The notes under the pieces: generated by a model | What the model was told of the DNA's origin: nothing | Seen by the model: only the letters and a program-made list of their open reading frames with translations | Databases searched by the model: none | Translations under genes and position numbers: made by a program | In this document: positions 1 to 9,875 of the stretch, piece by piece | How positions within the stretch are numbered: the stretch's first letter is position 1 | Layout of the letters: each line of letters opens with the position of its first letter | Assembly: GCA_024230295.1 (NCBI GenBank) | Contig: JAAERN010000049.1 | Span: 62,001 to 126,000, forward strand | DNA length: 64,000 nt | Source of the DNA: Planctomycetota bacterium | GTDB lineage: Bacteria; Planctomycetota; Phycisphaerae; Phycisphaerales; SM1A02 | Reading direction: 5' to 3'

Positions 1-1038
1 AATGATGGGACAGATGGCCGTAGGTGACTCGAGCACATCGAAGCCCGCTTCACGAATTCCCGCACGAGCCTTCTCGGTGTTCGATCGCAGTTTGGCCACC
101 CGCTCTGGCTCGCGTGCCACGATCTCGATGGCCTTTGCTGCAGATGCCGCGACCGTGCAGGGAAGCGCGTTGCTGAAAAGAGTCGGTCTCGCCCGCTGGA
201 CAATCATCTCCATCGCGGCGCTGGACCCCGCGAGATACCCGCCCGCCCCACCGCCGAGGGCCTTGCCGAGCGTGCCGGTAAAGATGTCGATCATCGCAGG
301 GTCCATGCCCCAGTACTCGTGGGTACCGCGGCCGGTCTCGCCCATGACACCGGTACCGTGCGAATCGTCGACGACCAGCATCGCGCCGAATTCGTCGCAC
401 AACGTCCGCAGGCCCGGCAGGTTTCCGAGATCGCCCTCCATCGAGAAGACGCCGTCAGTCACCAGCCAAATCACGCCGCTGTCGCCTGCGGTTTCGCGGG
501 CCTTCACGAGCACCTCGCGGCAGTGATCCATATCAGAGTGCTTGAAGACGGCCTTGTTGACGCCCTTCTTGATGACAGTCGTCAGTCGCATCGCGTCGAT
601 GATGCACGCGTGATTGAGTTCGTCGCTGACGATGACGTCGCCCGGCTCACACAGCGTTGCAAAGCATGCCTCGGTCGCGGTCCAGCAGGACACGAAGGTG
701 TACGCCGCCTCGGTGCCGAGAAAGGAGGCAATCTGTTGCTCAAGATGTTCGTGCGCCGTAAACGTACCGCAGATGAAACGGACCGAAGCAGTGCCGCCCC
801 CCCCCTTCCGGAGCCCTTCGATGCCCGCTTCCACAACCTCGGGATGGTTGGCAAGGCCAAGGTAATTGTTTGAGCAAAAACAGTCGACCGTGCCCACGCC
901 GCGGATGTCGATGCTCGGGCCCATCGGGCCTTCGATCATCTGGAGGTGCTTGTACTGACCGCTCACTTCGAGTTCATCCAGCACCCCGCGGGTTCGCTGA
1001 TCAAAAAGGGCCGCGCCCGATGCATTGGTGGTGGTCAT
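1..1038 (-). CDS. kbl: Glycine C-acetyltransferase / 2-amino-3-ketobutyrate CoA ligase (partial, C-terminus runs off the window)
   Basis: Reverse-strand translation from ATG at 1038: MTTTNASGAALFDQRTRGVLDELEVSGQYKHLQMIEGPMG...CFCSNNYLGLANHPE...GTASVRFICGTFTAHEHLE...VDDSHGTGVMGETGRGTHE. Alpha-oxoamine synthase motifs. Not in the ORF track because it has no stop inside the window. Confidence 0.93.
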   Translation of the reverse strand, partial: MTTTNASGAALFDQRTRGVLDELEVSGQYKHLQMIEGPMGPSIDIRGVGTVDCFCSNNYLGLANHPEVVEAGIEGLRKGGGGTASVRFICGTFTAHEHLEQQIASFLGTEAAYTFVSCWTATEACFATLCEPGDVIVSDELNHACIIDAMRLTTVIKKGVNKAVFKHSDMDHCREVLVKARETAGDSGVIWLVTDGVFSMEGDLGNLPGLRTLCDEFGAMLVVDDSHGTGVMGETGRGTHEYWGMDPAMIDIFTGTLGKALGGGAGGYLAGSSAAMEMIVQRARPTLFSNALPCTVAASAAKAIEIVAREPERVAKLRSNTEKARAGIREAGFDVLESPTAICPII

Positions 1039-2072
1039 GATGTCGCTCCTTCTCGGGCTGGCGCGTCGCCGTAGCGGGCGCGAACGGTTGGCACGATGTA
1101 CTCGGCCATCGCCTCATCCAGATTCCAGCGTGGTTCAAATCCCCAGTCTTCCCGCGCTCGCATGCAGTCAACATCGGCTGGCCACGTGTCGACGAGCGAC
1201 TGCCTGCCCTCGTGCGGATCGAATGTAATTTCGGCGCCAGAGAAGTGCCGACGTACTGCGGCGGCGAAGTCACCTGCCGTCGCCGAAAATGCAGCGACGT
1301 TGTAGACGCATCGAGAGAGCACCGGGGCTTCGGCGAGCGACAGGATCGCTTCAACACACTCCGGCATCATCATCCACGGCAAAGTCGTGTCTTCACGCAC
1401 GAAGCACACGCAAGATTCTCCCCGCGCTGCCGCATGAATCATCTCGGGCACGTAATCGCTCGTTCCACCAACGGGCACGGTGTCGGCTGAAATGATGCCT
1501 GGCAATCGCAAACAGCGGAAGTCGATCGGCGGGCGGCGATCGCCCCGCGTGATCGATCGGTAGTACCGACCGTAGTACCGCCCCATTGCCTCGCAATACA
1601 GTTTGTTCGCCCCGTACATGGTGATTGGCCGCAGGGCCTGATACTCGCGGACCGGCGGCAATTCGTTCTTCTCGCGAGGCTCCACGCCATAGATTGCGAT
1701 GGTGCTCGGAAAGACAAATCGAATTGGATCGTCATAGATCTGCGCCTGCTCGGCGGCAGTCCGTAGGAGATTGAAGGTGCCCTGAACATTGACCTCATGG
1801 GCCTGCTCCGGTGCCCGCTCGGCCGAGGTGCTCAGGAGGGCCGCGAGATGGATGACCTCATTGATCTGATGCAGCGAAATCACATGCTCGATAAATGCTC
1901 GGTCGCAGATATTGCCCACGTGGACGGACTCAACCTTGTGTTGAAGTTCCGCTGGGATTTCCCTCAGATCCATGGCAATCAGTCGCACGCCCGGCCTCCC
2001 GGCGAGGGCGTTGATGAGCCCGTGGCCGATCTCTCCGGCGGCGCCCGTAATCAGAATCGTTCGTTCCATCAT
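1035..2072 (-). CDS. NAD-dependent epimerase/dehydratase family protein, probably SDR-type L-threonine 3-dehydrogenase-like
   Basis: MMERTILITGAAGEIGHGLINAL Rossmann motif, SDR YGANKLYCE motif; ATGA overlap with downstream kbl supports a threonine-degradation pair. Confidence 0.8.
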   Translation of the reverse strand: MMERTILITGAAGEIGHGLINALAGRPGVRLIAMDLREIPAELQHKVESVHVGNICDRAFIEHVISLHQINEVIHLAALLSTSAERAPEQAHEVNVQGTFNLLRTAAEQAQIYDDPIRFVFPSTIAIYGVEPREKNELPPVREYQALRPITMYGANKLYCEAMGRYYGRYYRSITRGDRRPPIDFRCLRLPGIISADTVPVGGTSDYVPEMIHAAARGESCVCFVREDTTLPWMMMPECVEAILSLAEAPVLSRCVYNVAAFSATAGDFAAAVRRHFSGAEITFDPHEGRQSLVDTWPADVDCMRAREDWGFEPRWNLDEAMAEYIVPTVRARYGDAPAREGATS

Positions 2073-2134
2073 TGGCGGCTCTCCTGACGTTGGAAGACCC
2101 CCAGTGTACCGCGCAGGGCTGCTATCCTCGCCCC

Positions 2135-3127
2135 GTGCCACACCCAGATCTACTTCTTGGGTCCACACTTGAGGGTTGGGTTCGTCTCGATGACGCCCCC
2201 CACGGTGCCGAGGCTGCGGACATCTATCGGCGGTACTTCCGCCACGGTTCGCACGCCGCTGTACCCGGCGATGGACGCGTCATCACGAGCACGCTCGAAG
2301 ATGACGGGACGACGAAGTTCTTGCTCAAACACACCGATGGTGCTGAAACCGAGTCGGTCATCATGCCGATCAAGGGGCGGTCCGGCCGCATTCGCCACAC
2401 GCTCTGCCTCTCGAGTCAAGTCGGCTGCGCAATGGGATGCACCTTCTGCCAGACGGCCACGATGGGACGCGTGCGGCAACTCACCGCGGCCGAAATCATC
2501 GCCCAGTGGCACCACGCCACACATGTGCTTGGCGCCGCGATCACCAATGTCGTGTTCATGGGGATGGGCGAACCGATGGACAACCTCGCCGCAGTCCTCA
2601 CATCCATCGAAGTGCTCGTTGATCACAACGCTGCGGCCATTCCCCCGAGCCGAGTCGGCCTCTCGACAGTCGGACACGCGGAGGGCATACGTCAGTTCAC
2701 ACGATTTATGCAGCGGCCCGGCATGCATCAAGTCAGACTTGCGGTGTCGGTCAACGCGGCCGATGAAGAAACACGCAGCTCCATCATGCCGATTACCCGC
2801 GCGGTGTCGATGACAGCGCTTCGCGACTCAATGCAGGAGTGGATCGAAGCCGGAGGGCGACCGATTCTGATTGAGTACGTGCTCATCCCTGGGGTCAACG
2901 ATCACCCCGATGCCCCTGACATGCTCGCTGAGTGGCTGAGTGACCTGCCGTGCCGCGTCAACGTGATTCCGTATAACCCCAAAGTCGACTCGCCCTGGCC
3001 CGCGCCAGATGAGCAAGACGTCAAAGCGTTCATCGATGCGGTTTCGCTACGAGGACTTCCCGTCAATCGCCGCCGAACAATGGGCCGCGGGGTCATGGCG
3101 GCATGCGGACAACTCGGCGTTTCCTGA
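2135..3127 (+). CDS. rlmN: RlmN-family 23S rRNA (adenine-C2)-methyltransferase, radical SAM
   Basis: ESVIMPIKGRSGRIRHTLCLSSQVGCAMGCTFCQTA (CxxxCxxC), VFMGMGEPMDN, C-terminal MAACGQL; GTG start inferred at 2135. Confidence 0.85.
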   Translation: MPHPDLLLGSTLEGWVRLDDAPHGAEAADIYRRYFRHGSHAAVPGDGRVITSTLEDDGTTKFLLKHTDGAETESVIMPIKGRSGRIRHTLCLSSQVGCAMGCTFCQTATMGRVRQLTAAEIIAQWHHATHVLGAAITNVVFMGMGEPMDNLAAVLTSIEVLVDHNAAAIPPSRVGLSTVGHAEGIRQFTRFMQRPGMHQVRLAVSVNAADEETRSSIMPITRAVSMTALRDSMQEWIEAGGRPILIEYVLIPGVNDHPDAPDMLAEWLSDLPCRVNVIPYNPKVDSPWPAPDEQDVKAFIDAVSLRGLPVNRRRTMGRGVMAACGQLGVS

Positions 3128-3132
3128 ACCGA

Positions 3133-4473
3133 TCAATCGCTTACTGGCGCCGAGCGGGTACCGGGAATCGACTCCCACTGGGCCTCGGTCAAGATAGCGC
3201 GGAGCCGTAGCATCGTGTCGTCAATGAGTTCCTTTCGCCGAGCCTTGGCCTCATCGAGATTCGGAGTAGGCATTCGCTCCCCTCTTTCAACTCGCATGAA
3301 TCGGACTGCCTGATCCACATCCTGATCCATCAACACTCGCCCTTCTTCAAGAATCATCGCATTCTGATAAGCATGTGCCAATGTCTTCTCGAGCGTCTCA
3401 TGCTCCATTTGCAGCGCAATCACCATGCCCCGCTGCGCCGCGTCGAGCCCTCCAGCGGTCAACGCCGAGGCCAACGCACGATCGGCGCGATCTCGCCGCC
3501 ATACACCCGGAAAGGCATCGCGCCTCGCACGCTCGCGGTATTGCTCCGCTGTGCCAGCATCAAGAAGAATGGCGAACATCTCAATGCCTTCGATCGCATG
3601 ATTCCGGACGGACTCTCGTCTCGCCATGGCATCATCAAGGGCGTGTTTCCACGCATTCAGTTGGTTCGCTGAAATGGCGTCCGCTGCTCTTATCGGCAAA
3701 TAACGCAGGGCATTTTCTCTGGCAGCAACGAGTTGGGCGTGCTCGCGAATCCAGTGTGATTCGATATCCCGAAATACTGCCGACGCCAAATCCTCGGGTG
3801 CAAGTTTCGAAGTGGGGTCAAATGCCTCCGCCGAGAGCCGGCCACGCTTCATCATTCGCCGTGCAGCTGACTCTAACCACCAGACATCCAATGCCGCCTC
3901 ACCCTCATCCCCGACAATGCCGTAGAGAGTTGCTCGTAGCGACGCCGCGTATGCGTCCTTGAGGTCGTACCACTTCGCTAGCACGTTGGCTTGTTCTTTG
4001 AACGAGTCACCCCATCCAGGAAGCCGCTCGCCAGCCTCCACCGTCAGATCCAACGCCGCCTGCGCTTCCCGAGCCGCCTCCTGGAAGGCTTCTCGCAGAG
4101 CAGCCTCATCTCCGGCGAACTCTCCTGCCCGCCGACGCGCTTCGATTCGATCGCGGACCGATTCCATCGCCTGCGTCCAGCGAACTTCATCGCTGGCCAC
4201 CTCGACCGCGCCTTCCGGCATTGCTGCAGCGATGGCAGCCCGCGTTTCACTGGCTCCCTGACGAACCGAGTCCTGATAGGCGGTCATTGCAGCATGGGCT
4301 GCCTGCAACTCCTCGCCGCTCAACTCAAAGGTCAACGCAAGCGTTCTCAGATCGCTCGGTTTAATCTCCGCCATCGCCAATGACTGGGGTCGGTAACCAG
4401 GCACACTCGTGCCAGCTCGACTCTCGGAAGCCACGAAGAAGAGCAGGGCAATACTCAGCAATCTCATCATCAA
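3133..4473 (-). CDS. Hypothetical secreted protein (signal peptide, helical Ala/Glu/Arg-rich)
   Basis: 446-aa ORF, N-term MMMRLLSIALLFFVASESRAG signal peptide; resembles the adjacent upstream ORF. Confidence 0.7.
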   Translation of the reverse strand: MMMRLLSIALLFFVASESRAGTSVPGYRPQSLAMAEIKPSDLRTLALTFELSGEELQAAHAAMTAYQDSVRQGASETRAAIAAAMPEGAVEVASDEVRWTQAMESVRDRIEARRRAGEFAGDEAALREAFQEAAREAQAALDLTVEAGERLPGWGDSFKEQANVLAKWYDLKDAYAASLRATLYGIVGDEGEAALDVWWLESAARRMMKRGRLSAEAFDPTSKLAPEDLASAVFRDIESHWIREHAQLVAARENALRYLPIRAADAISANQLNAWKHALDDAMARRESVRNHAIEGIEMFAILLDAGTAEQYRERARRDAFPGVWRRDRADRALASALTAGGLDAAQRGMVIALQMEHETLEKTLAHAYQNAMILEEGRVLMDQDVDQAVRFMRVERGERMPTPNLDEAKARRKELIDDTMLRLRAILTEAQWESIPGTRSAPVSD

Positions 4474-4494
4474 GAGCTCCGTACACGCATGGTT

Positions 4495-5862
4495 CTATTG
4501 AATCGGGGCAAAGCGAAGCGGTTCGCCGCTGTCATCTTGGAGCGTGCCGCGGAGCACCTTCGGAGGAAGTCGCGTTTCGCTGGGAACCGCGTTCCATCGC
4601 TCGGGCCCCAAAAGGTCCCTCAGGTTTCCGAGCCACGATACATCCAACTGCCGCCGCCTTTCCGCCATCTTCAAGGCCTCGACCAAGGCCTCATCTTCGG
4701 GAGTATCTGCCAGCCCGAAAAGTGCAGTCGGGCCGAAGACTTGGGCCATCGCTCGCTGCTCAGCACGCGCCGTCAGGACACGCCCAGCAGCGGCGCGCTC
4801 GGCAGCTCGTTCATTGGCCGCAGCACGCAGCCGCGGTCCACCAAAGCGGACCCGGAGCGCTATCGCAGCTGCACGCATCTCTTCCGGCACGTCACCTTGG
4901 CCGAGCAGCCATTCGCTTACTCGCGCCGCCTGAGATGAGCGAAAAATGTCGGGATGCATGGCCTCACTGACGTCCCGTTGGAAGTCATTCAAGAACGCTA
5001 CGGGAAGTTGCCCGCCGAGTCTTTGGAACCACTCAAGGTTGACATCCCGAAGGCGCTTTCTGGCGACAACCTCCTCTTGGGTGATTGCGAGAAGGTCAAT
5101 CTCATCCCTTCGCTCCTTCGCATCTAGACGTCTCGCATACAGGTCAGCGAGCACATCGTCCCTCACCTTGGCCACTGTGGCCCACGCATGCTCGTAGGCG
5201 GCCAGATCATCCCTCATAGACTCAATGACGCCGGGATCATTCTGGAAGATCCGGCGTATGAGCATGCCAAGGTCGAGATCTTCGCCTGTAATCTCGCCCG
5301 TGAATGGTGACCGCTGCCGCCGAATGGCCGACTCAACGCGATCCCACCGAGCCGCCTGCGCGGGGCTGACGATGAGGTCAATATCTCGTTGCAAATCCTG
5401 ACGAAGTTGCGCTCTCACCGCTCGCCAATGTTCAAGTGTTCTGGCTCGCTCGGAAGGGAGCGGTGGTGGCCGATTCTCGAAGGCATCAGCAAACTCTTCG
5501 CGTGCCTGCGCCTCCCGATAGCGGAGCCACGCGGCTGCTTCAATCGGATCATCCATCGCGGAGGCTTGTGCTCTCGTCTCGGCCCACGACGCTTGATGCG
5601 AAGACCAGTCGCGGGGATGCCAATCAAGGTGAAGTGAGTCAGGGTCGATGCTCAATAGCGCTTCGGATGCATTCCCGCGTGCCGCCTCGTCTGCGGCGAT
5701 GTACTCCGATAGCACATGATCGAGGACAGCCCCCTGCTCCTTGTCAAGTTCCAACTCCTGAATGATGACCGGCAGATCACGCTGAAGCATGATTGGCCTG
5801 AGCAGTGGATTCGCGGCCTCGGCAGTAGTCGAAAGACAGAGTGAGATGAGAACGCACAGCAT
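4495..5862 (-). CDS. Hypothetical secreted protein, probable paralog of the downstream ORF
   Basis: Long ORF; signal peptide MLCVLISLCLSTTAEA when started at 5862; similar C-terminus to the neighbouring ORF. Confidence 0.7.
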   Translation of the reverse strand: MLCVLISLCLSTTAEAANPLLRPIMLQRDLPVIIQELELDKEQGAVLDHVLSEYIAADEAARGNASEALLSIDPDSLHLDWHPRDWSSHQASWAETRAQASAMDDPIEAAAWLRYREAQAREEFADAFENRPPPLPSERARTLEHWRAVRAQLRQDLQRDIDLIVSPAQAARWDRVESAIRRQRSPFTGEITGEDLDLGMLIRRIFQNDPGVIESMRDDLAAYEHAWATVAKVRDDVLADLYARRLDAKERRDEIDLLAITQEEVVARKRLRDVNLEWFQRLGGQLPVAFLNDFQRDVSEAMHPDIFRSSQAARVSEWLLGQGDVPEEMRAAAIALRVRFGGPRLRAAANERAAERAAAGRVLTARAEQRAMAQVFGPTALFGLADTPEDEALVEALKMAERRRQLDVSWLGNLRDLLGPERWNAVPSETRLPPKVLRGTLQDDSGEPLRFAPIQ

Positions 5863-6225
5863 CCGGGAGGACTCCTTCGCGGCACGGTAGTCTACGCCGA
5901 CGAAGTCATGTGAGGTTCTTATTGTCGGCACTGGCCCCATAGGCCTCGGGACAGCGTGACATATCCGCTCGGCCGGTGTCGGCGTGCTTCACTGGATCCA
6001 TCGGAGAGACAATCGCCAGCCTGCTCCCCCACCGACTCGATTCTTCAACTCCCCGGAACGCATTGCCATTGCGGGCATCGATCTTCCGGTGCCCACACAG
6101 GAGAAGATCACGGTCCCCACATCGCTGCCGCCATTTCCGGAACCCCACACCCGCCCGTTCAAAAAGCGCGAGTCCTTCCCGAGGCCAGAGAAGTACTCGC
6201 GTTGAGCACACTCACACACCTCAGA

Positions 6226-7650
6226 TCAAGGGCACGCCCCCCAGCCGGCCAGCGCTTCGAGGAGATCATTGGCTCCGACGATCCCATCGCCATCAACGTC
6301 GCCCGTTGGTCCTGAGGTCCCCCAGGCATCGACAATTGCCAGTAGGTCATTGACGTCAACCGTTCCATTGCCATCCTGATCTGCGGGACACGGCTGCGCC
6401 ACATCCAGATGCCACTGCAGATCCCGAGTCATCAATGCGGCACGCGCGTCTTCGTCCTTTACCCACTCGGTTGCATCGACGACATGCACTTCAAGAGTGT
6501 GATTGCCGCTGGAAATACTGATCGCCCCGAGATCCAATTCGGGCTCAACCGCCCCGGCAATCGCCTCGCCGTCGATGGACCACTGCACGTCGAGCGCATG
6601 ACCGCCAGGGTCGACCGGATCAACAAAGACGGTTTCCGTACCATCCAGCACCGGCCCCGTCGGCGTCCAATCATCCAGAGGATCCACGATTGCGTACATT
6701 TCGAGCACGAGCGCTTCTGCAGAAGGCGCGTTGAAGGGGCGAGCGAGCGACCGCATCATAGAATTATCACTCGGTCGATAGATACCAAACTCACAGTAGG
6801 CAGCACCTTCATAGGTATCGACAGGGCCGTCCCATGGAGCCGGGTTCAAGCCAAGCCATGCAGCCCACTTCGTTCCGGAGATCGCCATTTGCGTAACGTT
6901 CAGCGTGGAGATATTCACAGTCGAAGGCTCACCGCCAGTCCAAGTCTCACCATCCCCATAGTGGTATTCGTCGGCGAGGTCGCCGAAACTGTGGCCGAAC
7001 TCGTGAATCGCAACCCAATACGCACTTCCATTGCCGCCAGATACGGTGCCGAGATTTGAGCTCGAATATCCCGCTCCGCCGTACTTCGTCGAGTTCGCAA
7101 TCGCAAGCACTTGCTCTCGATCCGGCGCGGCATTGGCGAACCCGATGGCCTTGGAGACGTTGATACACAAGAGCCGTTCGATGTTGCTGCACCAAAACGC
7201 CATGTCCATCGCGGTGTCACGGTCGATGCCGTCATTTGGATCATTGTCAACGCCGGACTCATTCGATACGACATCGACTCGGTGCGCGAGGAACAGGCCG
7301 CCATAGGACGCGAACGGCTCCTCAGAAAACATCGCCTGAACCGTCGCGTTCGCCTGTGATTGATACAGCGACATCTCGGCGGCCGTATATCCGTCGCCAA
7401 CGATGACCAGATCGATCCGATTACTCGAGGGCCCCGATCCAAAGATCAACTCCGAACCAACTCGCTCCGCCAGATGGCCATGTCGCTGTTCGGCCACAGG
7501 AACGGAAAGTCGGCCACCAAAGAGCTGTCCATCCGCATCAATGGAGTCCCAGTACAGCGTCTCTGTCTGGAGCGGTGAATCCGACGCGTGCGCCGCGCCG
7601 AGTCCAAGTCCGAGGGCGACGATCCCAATTTTCGCAGTAATGATTCGCAC
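6226..7650 (-). CDS. Secreted M64-family (IgA peptidase-like) metallopeptidase with C-terminal dockerin-like module
   Basis: DLVIVGDGYTAAEM and HEFGHSFGDLADEY zinc motif; C-terminus DQDGNGTVDVNDLLAIVDAWG...DVDGDGIVGANDLLEALAGWGAC. GTG start at 7650 gives a signal peptide. Confidence 0.85.
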   Translation of the reverse strand: MRIITAKIGIVALGLGLGAAHASDSPLQTETLYWDSIDADGQLFGGRLSVPVAEQRHGHLAERVGSELIFGSGPSSNRIDLVIVGDGYTAAEMSLYQSQANATVQAMFSEEPFASYGGLFLAHRVDVVSNESGVDNDPNDGIDRDTAMDMAFWCSNIERLLCINVSKAIGFANAAPDREQVLAIANSTKYGGAGYSSSNLGTVSGGNGSAYWVAIHEFGHSFGDLADEYHYGDGETWTGGEPSTVNISTLNVTQMAISGTKWAAWLGLNPAPWDGPVDTYEGAAYCEFGIYRPSDNSMMRSLARPFNAPSAEALVLEMYAIVDPLDDWTPTGPVLDGTETVFVDPVDPGGHALDVQWSIDGEAIAGAVEPELDLGAISISSGNHTLEVHVVDATEWVKDEDARAALMTRDLQWHLDVAQPCPADQDGNGTVDVNDLLAIVDAWGTSGPTGDVDGDGIVGANDLLEALAGWGACP

Positions 7651-7724
7651 CAACAAGACTCCCGAGCCCACCCGATCCAGAGCGTACACGACTGAGGCTT
7701 CCACGCAAGCAAAGATCGACGGCA

Positions 7725-8108
7725 TCAACGATATCGGAGACGCGTATCGTCGAAGGCCGCCTCCATCATCCGAACGCGGCATCGCCACCTGCCGACCTCA
7801 ACACAGGCGACATCAAAGCGAAGTCGGCGGTTTCGATTCCATTCATGGGGCAATCGCTCAGCAGCCCGCGCAATTCGTCGCTGCTTGGGAATATCAACTC
7901 GTCGAAGTATTGGATCGGCACCGCTGGTTGCCTTGACCTCCACAATCGCGAGAACACCGCCACCTCTCGGAACCGCAACAATGTCCAGTTCATCCCGCCC
8001 AAGTCGAATATTGCATCCCAAGATCCGCCAGCCTCGAAATCTCATCCACCGACGAGCGGCTCGCTCACCGCGGGGTCCGATTGTGTAGCGATTCGGCGAG
8101 AAAATCAC
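7725..8108 (-). CDS. YraN/UPF0102 family endonuclease-like protein
   Basis: GERAARRWMRFRGWRILGCNIRLGRDELDIVAVPRGGGVLAIVEVKA pattern; ATGA overlap with the upstream gene. Confidence 0.85.
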   Translation of the reverse strand: MIFSPNRYTIGPRGERAARRWMRFRGWRILGCNIRLGRDELDIVAVPRGGGVLAIVEVKATSGADPILRRVDIPKQRRIARAAERLPHEWNRNRRLRFDVACVEVGRWRCRVRMMEAAFDDTRLRYR

Positions 8109-9328
8109 CGCGGAGGAAATCGTGAAGCCGCAATGCCGACTGCTCGCTCCGCCATCATTTCCATATCGTCATAAATCCCCCGCTGCAGAACTTGCCCAAT
8201 GAATCTTGACTCTTCTTCTTGGCCACGCTCCACAGCGATCTGCCGCTGCAATTGCCGCTGTACATCGGAGTCATCGAGCGACCGATGAGGCGGCTGATTG
8301 ACTTCAATCACTGACACCCAGATGGTCCAGCGGCCGCGAGCAAATGCCTCTGAGGTCTGACCGGGTCCGAGCCCCTCCATGTGAGGAATGTAGAAGTCTG
8401 CAAGAGGCAGCCCCGCCATGCCATCCTTCGGCATCTGGAACGATTCCCACACTCCAGAATCCGGCATGCCTGCCTGTTCAGCCACCACTGCGAATGGTTC
8501 GCCTGCCTTCAATTCCTCACCAAGCAACGAAATCTGCGCCTCGTTCCCTTCCGTGCGAAGTCGAATTCTGCCGAGGGTCACGGTGGCTGAGGGCTGATAA
8601 CTTTTTAGGTTCGCTCTGTATTCCCGTTCAATGTCTCTCCAAGACACCACGGTAAACGGCGATATCTTCTTGCGAAGCAATTCGCCGATCAGAATCTTCT
8701 GCCGCTCAGCATCCATGTACTCATCGATCGTCTTGCCCTCTTCCTCGAGCAACGCACGCTCAGCTTCATGCTTAACACCACCGCGTTTCCGAACAGCATC
8801 CTCTCGAAGCGAGTCCATGAATGCCAACAGCCCGCCCTGCTGCTCGGAACTGAGGGAGGCACGGGACTCCGCAACAATCAGCTCATTGATGATGACTGCG
8901 CGGAGTTGATCGATAACCAGTCCGATGAGCCGCTCTCGGAACGCCTTATATGGCTCGTCGCGATACATCGCATTCAGACGATCCATCAACGGGGCGAGAA
9001 CCTCGTCTGCAAAAATAGGGCGACCATTCACTTGCCCAATCAAACTGTCGACAACGACCGGATGGCCCTCAACGGCCTCGACGCTGAAGAATGTCTCCAA
9101 GTCCTGCTCGTCAGGCGTGATGTATCGAATGGGCGCTGCGGCTCGAAGGCCGGACTCCGCCAATGCTTCTTCGGCAACTGCTCGACTGGGTCGCTGCTCT
9201 CCCGCTCGAGCCGGATCGGAAAAATCTCCCACGGCCAGCGATGGCCCCGAGCTTCCGGCCGGGCCGCATCCCACGAGAAGGCTGGCAAGACCTCCGATTG
9301 CCACAGTCATCCATGAATGGCTTTGCAT
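8105..9328 (-). CDS. SurA/parvulin-like foldase lipoprotein (peptidyl-prolyl isomerase family)
   Basis: Lipobox-like LASLLVGCG; GQVNGRPIFADEVLAPLMDRLNAMY SurA-N-like; PPIase-like C-terminal region. Confidence 0.7.
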   Translation of the reverse strand: MQSHSWMTVAIGGLASLLVGCGPAGSSGPSLAVGDFSDPARAGEQRPSRAVAEEALAESGLRAAAPIRYITPDEQDLETFFSVEAVEGHPVVVDSLIGQVNGRPIFADEVLAPLMDRLNAMYRDEPYKAFRERLIGLVIDQLRAVIINELIVAESRASLSSEQQGGLLAFMDSLREDAVRKRGGVKHEAERALLEEEGKTIDEYMDAERQKILIGELLRKKISPFTVVSWRDIEREYRANLKSYQPSATVTLGRIRLRTEGNEAQISLLGEELKAGEPFAVVAEQAGMPDSGVWESFQMPKDGMAGLPLADFYIPHMEGLGPGQTSEAFARGRWTIWVSVIEVNQPPHRSLDDSDVQRQLQRQIAVERGQEEESRFIGQVLQRGIYDDMEMMAERAVGIAASRFPPR

Positions 9329-9405
9329 CGCGCCGCGATGATACCGCAGTCGGATCCCTATACTGGGCAGCCTGCCCTTTGGTATCACAATGACGAGGAG
9401 AAGCC

Positions 9406-9855
9406 ATGACATCCGACGACGCACCGCAGATCCACATTGACTCCGATTGGAAAGCCGAAGCCCAGGCCGAGAAGGAGCGACTCGCTGCTGCCGAGAAAGA
9501 GAAGGAGGCGGTGGCGTCATCAGACTCCCCAAAGCTGCCCCCTGCCAACTTTCAAGGACTCGTCGGCATTCTCGCCTCACAGGCCGTCATGGGGCTTGGC
9601 GCAGTCCCGGATGAGTCCGGAAAGGGCGTGTTGATTGACCTGGACGGCGCAAAATTCGCGATCGACTTGCTCACCGTGCTTGAAGAGAAGACTGCAGGGA
9701 ATCTCACCGAGGACGAGGCCAAGGAGATTGGCGTTGTCCTGACCGAGTTGAGAGCCCGGTTCGTCCAAGTCACTCAGTTGATTGCTCAGCAGATGGCCCA
9801 GCCGACCGCCGGTGGCGAAGCCGGGGCTGGGCCTGGAATCGTGATGCCAGACTGA
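9406..9855 (+). CDS. DUF1844-type protein
   Basis: LPPANFQGLVGILASQAVMGLG...AKFAIDLLTVLEEKTAGNLTEDEAK. Confidence 0.8.
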   Translation: MTSDDAPQIHIDSDWKAEAQAEKERLAAAEKEKEAVASSDSPKLPPANFQGLVGILASQAVMGLGAVPDESGKGVLIDLDGAKFAIDLLTVLEEKTAGNLTEDEAKEIGVVLTELRARFVQVTQLIAQQMAQPTAGGEAGAGPGIVMPD

Positions 9856-9875
9856 CTGGCCTCGACAGCCCCGAT

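Noticed and set aside
5863-6225. Possible small ORFs between the 481-aa ORF and the M64 peptidase gene
   Set aside because: Several overlapping frames on both strands with no recognisable motif or clear start signal; coding not supported.
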